A stretch of 64,000 nt of DNA, taken from Camelus bactrianus (Eukaryota > Chordata > Mammalia > Artiodactyla > Camelidae). Numbering within the stretch: position 1 is the first letter of the stretch; each line of letters opens with the position of its first letter. Under the pieces are notes generated by a model, which was not told the origin of the DNA, made no database searches, and saw only the letters and a program-made list of their open reading frames with translations. A program made the translations under genes and the position numbers. Of the stretch, positions 57,025 to 64,000 are shown piece by piece. The stretch spans positions 3,916,001-3,980,000 of the forward strand of contig NC_133547.1 in NCBI RefSeq assembly GCF_048773025.1, in the 5' to 3' direction.

Positions 57025-58618
57025 TCTTGTCCTTTGCTCTCAGTATTTCAGTGGTTCTCACGCAGGGACGTTCCCTCAGGGGTGCAGCACAGGCCGTGCT
57101 TTCGCAGGCCCGTCACTCCCTGGGCTGCGCTCTGGCCCTGTCCCATGCCTGGCCTTCCCTGACGTGACACCTCAGTGCGGATGGACACACCGCTACTTCC
57201 TACCGTGTTTAAGTCATTCTCGTGAGTTCCCCGGTTTCCGCAGCCCTCCCTCACGCATCCCTCCACCTTCGCAGGCTGCCTTCCCTGTCAGTCACCCTTC
57301 GTCGTCCACTGAACAGCTTTCAGTCCACCGTGATGACTCAGAAAGCGTCTCCAGGAGGGGAGGGACGGCTGAGTAATGTGAGCTGCACATCTCCCTCCTT
57401 GATCTTCTCTTGCAGTTTTCTTCCTAGACTCCTGCTTTTTGCTGTAGTTTCTCGTAATCCGTCCTGCCTGGGTGGGCAGCCATGAGACTATGCCGTCTAA
57501 GTCTGCAGGTCCAGGTTCCAGTCCTGCTGCCTCACTGCTTGCATGTAAGTTGGAGTTACATTCATGAAACTTGTGAGATTAGTGCCCTTATTTGAAAAAT
57601 CGTGGTTAATTGATCTCAAGCCTTTTAAAACACACGGGTGTTGTTAGGTGGCTTAGAATAGTGTATGTTCTACAGTGAAAAGACTCAGAAGTTCCTTTCG
57701 TAGGAAAAGATACATTAACGTGCTTTCATGTTTATCTGAACTATCCCATTGTCTACACTGCATCTTGTATGTTTTTATTTTGCAGTTTGTTCTCAGCCAC
57801 GTTGTGCCTGACCCTAGTCAATCAATTTATTAGTAAGTGATCACTTTGTATTACGCACATTTGGAATCAGTGAGATGGATAATGTAAGGGTCATGTAGTG
57901 ATGGGTCTCCTGATTGGCTGCTATGTAACTGGAGAATATTTTATTTAATAATTTTAAATTGTGGTTTACAAATGATTGCCTTTCAACATAGTATGCAGTA
58001 CAATTGATATGGATCACTTCTTAATGTTGTTAAATGCCTATTCTTCATGGGTACAGAGTTTTGTTAACATGTTTAGAGACAGCTTGAGAATTGTTTTAAC
58101 AAATTCCTCATTTTCTCTATGCTTTATTTCCTTTGCAGTTTCAAACTGCCAGTTATTTAGGTAAGTTATATTAGATAAGCTTGTTTTGGCTTGTTTACTG
58201 TTATGATACATTGCTTGTACTTTAGCATATATTTATGCACAATAAGTCTGCAGAACATATGCGTAGTACAATATTCTTTCTCTGCAGTGTGTTTACTTTT
58301 AAAAGGTATGTGCTCTGGGGTGTGGTGGAAAAATACCCTTTCTCTGGGAGCTAACATGAGCCAGCACAGTGTGAATGTTTTTGTCACAGGGAGCTTGAAA
58401 CTAGGCAGTCCTTAAGTTAATTAGATTTACGTGTGGCTGTTTTTTTATTAAAGAACACTACTCCATTAGTGTCCCTGAGAATTTTAGATTATGATTGGGA
58501 AGCTTTGTGACTGCTCAGTGTAAGTATTACTTTTGGTGTAATATCATGTATTCAGCCTGAAACCTTTATTAATGAATTGTGATAAACAAGATACCTATTT
58601 TTTTTTAATATCTTACAG
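57025..58618 (+). other. Gene 3 intron before the finger exon
   Basis: The 3' part (58230-58618) aligns with 29800-30152 of gene 2 and ends in tcttacAG. The rest holds no recognised exon or element; 57040-57480 is moderately GC-rich with chance frames. Confidence 0.5.
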
Positions 58619-60920
<2,302 letters not shown>

Positions 60921-63900
60921 AAGTAGAGATAAAAGTCTCTGGTGGTCAGAGATGAGGTTGCAGTGTTACATACTGCAGAGTCGTTACAAGTCACAGTGTG
61001 CCAGGATTGATGGCGTGATGTGTGTATGGCAAATAAGGATGTGTGAGGAAATAGCGCATATCTCCAGTGTATAAGTATTTATTTATTTGAGTTTTCTTTA
61101 AAAGGCTACATTACTATTAATGCCTTTACACCTGAGATTTGAAGTCTTGATCTCACGCTTTCATTACAGGCTTTTCATGATCTTTGGGAAGGAATGGATG
61201 AAGGGGCTGACTTCATTGGGTGTGGTTAGTTCACATCCATGTTCCCTGGAAAAACAAGGACCCTGAATTATCAAATATTATGCAAATTAGCATCAGAGAG
61301 GGGCAGAGACTAAGGTAAAGCTGACGTGACTCACCATGCTTGCTGTGTTCAGGTGCCCTCTGTGGAGAGGCCACTGCGGGTTCCAGGACAGGGCGCTCTG
61401 CCACCTGACTGTGAACAGAGAGGGCAGGGTGCTCGGGGATGGGGTTTTCATGGGAGGAGAGGGGCCCGTTCCTAGGGCTTGGTTATCTGGTAGGCATGTT
61501 GCAGGGGAAGTGTCGGTCACTTTGTCCATTGAAGAGAAGCTGCTGTATATTGTTGGTGTCACGGTACCATGTACACACACACCATATGCAGAGAGAGCCG
61601 ATGGCTACTCTGAAGCTTTGTTAAGTTGCACGGTCTTATATAAGCAAAGAAGAACGACAAGGGAAACGGTTAACAGGCAGCATCTGGCTCAGGGTCAGAA
61701 GACCCTTTATGTTTTGGTAAATCATGTTCGTGTTGGCACCAGCGAGCCTTACAGCTTATCAGGGCGGAACGTGTGAGACACGGCTGCTTCACAACATTCT
61801 TCTTGGCCTCAGGCGGCTGTGCCTGTCTTGGGTCGCCCCCCTCTGGGGGGGGTCTCACCCGTCCTCGGCTACCCAGCCTTCTCACCTCTGAGCCTGCAGC
61901 TTTTCATAACTTGTTTACCATTCTGGCCCAAGGCTCTGTCCTTTGTTCCCACAGTTGGGGGCCTACATATATAGCTATGATTAATGAAAAATTAGCCTTA
62001 TTTTTGGAAATTGGAAAGAAATTATCTTAAGAGGAAGTTTTAGTCAAAAGGGCCAGAATATCTGTAATGTGTGTAGTTCACATTTAAGTGGTGTTACTGT
62101 ATTTTGCTGCTGTTTTATTCAGAAGGTATCACAGGTCTCATGTTTTAATTAATAAAATGGAATCACTGTGTTCATACCCCGGGGTGAGTCCCGTCACACC
62201 AGCACAGTTTATCCCCGTTGGTACCAACAGAAGCTAACGGTGCACCTCTAGGCTGTCAGGGTTGAAAGAATCTATAGTTTCTTTTTATGCTGGAGTCAAA
62301 GAACATACAATTTGGGGATTATATATTCATAATTTGTATTTGAGTTACTCTCTCTAAACTGCTCCAGAATATTTCTGTGGCTAAATGAAAATGCCATAGC
62401 AGTGCAGCTTCAGACTCTTGGCTTCTACTCAGGTACAGAAATTGAACTGAGTAGATGTAAAGATCAAATTAGCTCTTGAGTGATTCATGTATCAGGCTGC
62501 ATCCCATCTACTAAATAAACAGATGCCCAAAGGAGCTGTACAAAATGGAAAGCTTCTGTACGCAGAGCCTGGGTTGGATGAAAAAAGTTACTAGTTAAAA
62601 AAAAAATTGTTTCAAGCAAGGTCACCTTTTGGGGGGGAAAAGGAGGGTAAAGGTAGATTACCTCACTGGTGTTGATCAAGAAATTTCAGAGTAATTGCTT
62701 TAAGGTCACATTCCTGGGAGGGATGAAATTGAAATTAGATCTTGGTTCATTGTCCTCATGGCAAGTGGCTTTGTTTTGTTTAATATCCCCTAAACCCTGC
62801 CCTCCATGCGTGAGTATGCACTCTGAATGTATTTCTTCATGCCTTGTGTGTGTGTGTTCAAATAAAACGCGTGGCGCGCACCTCAGTGTACCTGAACTGA
62901 AAGTAGTAAGCGTATGGAAAATACTAGAAAATTTTAAAATTTCAGAAATAAGGATGAAGTTAATCTCTCTTTTTTGCTTGAATTGCTCAGTTAATTTGAA
63001 AAGATTGATATTCATGAGTTTACTGTTAAAAATATTCAGTGGTAACTTTTTAATAGATAAACTAGAGATTTCTTATGTTCACTACCTACACTGCTTCTGT
63101 TGAGTAATTGGCACTTGTGACCATTCACTGGAATAGGGTGGAACGCTCCCCAAAGTTTGCCTAAGTTATTGAGACTGATACTAATGTTGAATTGTTGTGA
63201 GAATGTTTGTTTCATAATTCAGCTTTCAGGGGAACTGGGGAGACTTTGAAGCTGTTCAGAAAATTGTTTTAGAGAACAGGGCTTCCTGTGTTATGGTGGT
63301 TACTGGGTGGGGCTTGTGGGAGAAAAACATGCTTACAGCTTGGACTTCCAGTTGGTGGTGTGACCCAGATTATGTTTAATTTACATTTTTTGTCTTTAAC
63401 ACCAAAGGATCCAAAGAACAATGGGTGTTTTGGAGAGTCTTGTGACATGAAAATGCACATCAGGCAATGTCCGGTTCACAGTGGGTGCGCTAGAAACTGG
63501 AAGAAAGAGTTGCCTTCGGTCTTTGGTTCAGTGGCATAATTGGAGTGGCATGATGGCGAACTGACCTTTTAACGTGGGAGTTGGCTACAGTCAGGTAATT
63601 GAAAATCAAATACGTGGAGTTTAACAAGCATGCTTTGAAGTAAATGAAACTACAATGATGAATAAGATACAAAGTCCCCAAGGTTCCACCTGTAGTTTGT
63701 GACAAGGAGACAGTCATTGCAGATGCCGGTCGGCCGTTCTGCCATTTCTCAGGGACCAGAATGCACATTCAGAGCCTGGAGAGCCTTGCAGGGAAAATGA
63801 GGATGGTGCTACTTTGTCCGTGGCAACTGACACCCGACAGCCTCCACTTAGAATTTGTTCCCATCCAAAAATGGTTAATATATTTAATGTGTATTTAATA

Positions 63901-64000
63901 AAAATCACTTCACTACATGATCTTAGTTTGGGTATTTTCCATAGCACAGTTTGAGTGAGTCATTTTAAATGCTTTGTTCATAATAACTTACTGAATTTTG
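60921..64000 (+). other. Gene 3 3' flank
   Basis: The parts 61080-61250 and 63115-63210 align with the gene 2 3' flank (32790-33010 and 33580-33680). Candidate poly(A) signals AATAAA lie at 62861-62866 and 63897-63902. The frames at 61336-61776 and 62669-63103 have no family features and are not shared with gene 2. I see no further gene before the window ends. Confidence 0.5.
62861..62866 (+). terminator. Candidate poly(A) signal behind gene 3 (AATAAA)
   Basis: A canonical hexamer preceded by a GT-rich run (62846-62857). Gene 2 has no hexamer at the aligned place, so 3' end use may differ between the two units. Confidence 0.35.

Overview
The window is mammalian genomic DNA, most likely from a camelid (alpaca, llama or camel). 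Four copies of a tRNA-derived SINE with the head of the camelid Vic-1 family are present (730-982, 9054-9190, and a minus-strand pair at 56798-57024). Artiodactyl-style LINE-1 3' ends and introns with GT/AG borders agree. It is a piece of a KRAB zinc-finger (KRAB-C2H2) gene cluster. All host genes lie on the + strand. The spacer peptide between KRAB box and fingers resembles the ZNF816/ZNF845/ZNF83 group of human 19q13.41; that assignment is from memory, so no symbols are given.

Three paralogous units stand head to tail. Gene 1 lacks its promoter, which lies left of the window: start exon 191-255, KRAB A exon 4463-4589, zinc-finger exon 7048-8735; predicted 609 aa with 12 intact fingers. Gene 2 is complete: CpG promoter near 15470-16230, exon 1 ending at 15801, start exon 19684-19774, KRAB A exon 21468-21594, zinc-finger exon 30153-32203; predicted 749 aa with 18 fingers. 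Gene 3 has a CpG promoter at 40640-41350, start exon 44413-44503 and intact KRAB A exon 49114-49240, but its zinc-finger exon (58619 to about 60920) has a stop before the first finger and further breaks. It is a pseudogene, or encodes a KRAB-only protein of about 164 aa. All three have the same plan: phase-0 start exon, 127-bp KRAB A exon ending in phase 1, no KRAB B exon, one large finger exon.

The intergenic blocks are duplicated too (9415-10330 with 35690-36560, 14825-15400 with 40145-40560, the two promoters, and the blocks before the start exons). Genes 2 and 3 are therefore copies of a tandem unit of about 26 kb that includes the 3' flank of the preceding gene. The rest is mostly repeats: many LINE-1 fragments (including a 4-kb L1 with its 5' region nested in an older L1 at 51490-56795), an MLT1-type LTR fossil, an unassigned medium-reiterated repeat in three places, and a processed ELOB (elongin B) pseudogene at 10447-10968. 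A 1.3-1.6 kb sequence lies in the introns of genes 2 and 3 and, inverted, between the two genes.

The two intact genes are expected to encode nuclear DNA-binding repressors that recruit TRIM28 through KRAB. Their targets cannot be read from the sequence alone. No RNA genes, CRISPR arrays or prokaryotic features are present.
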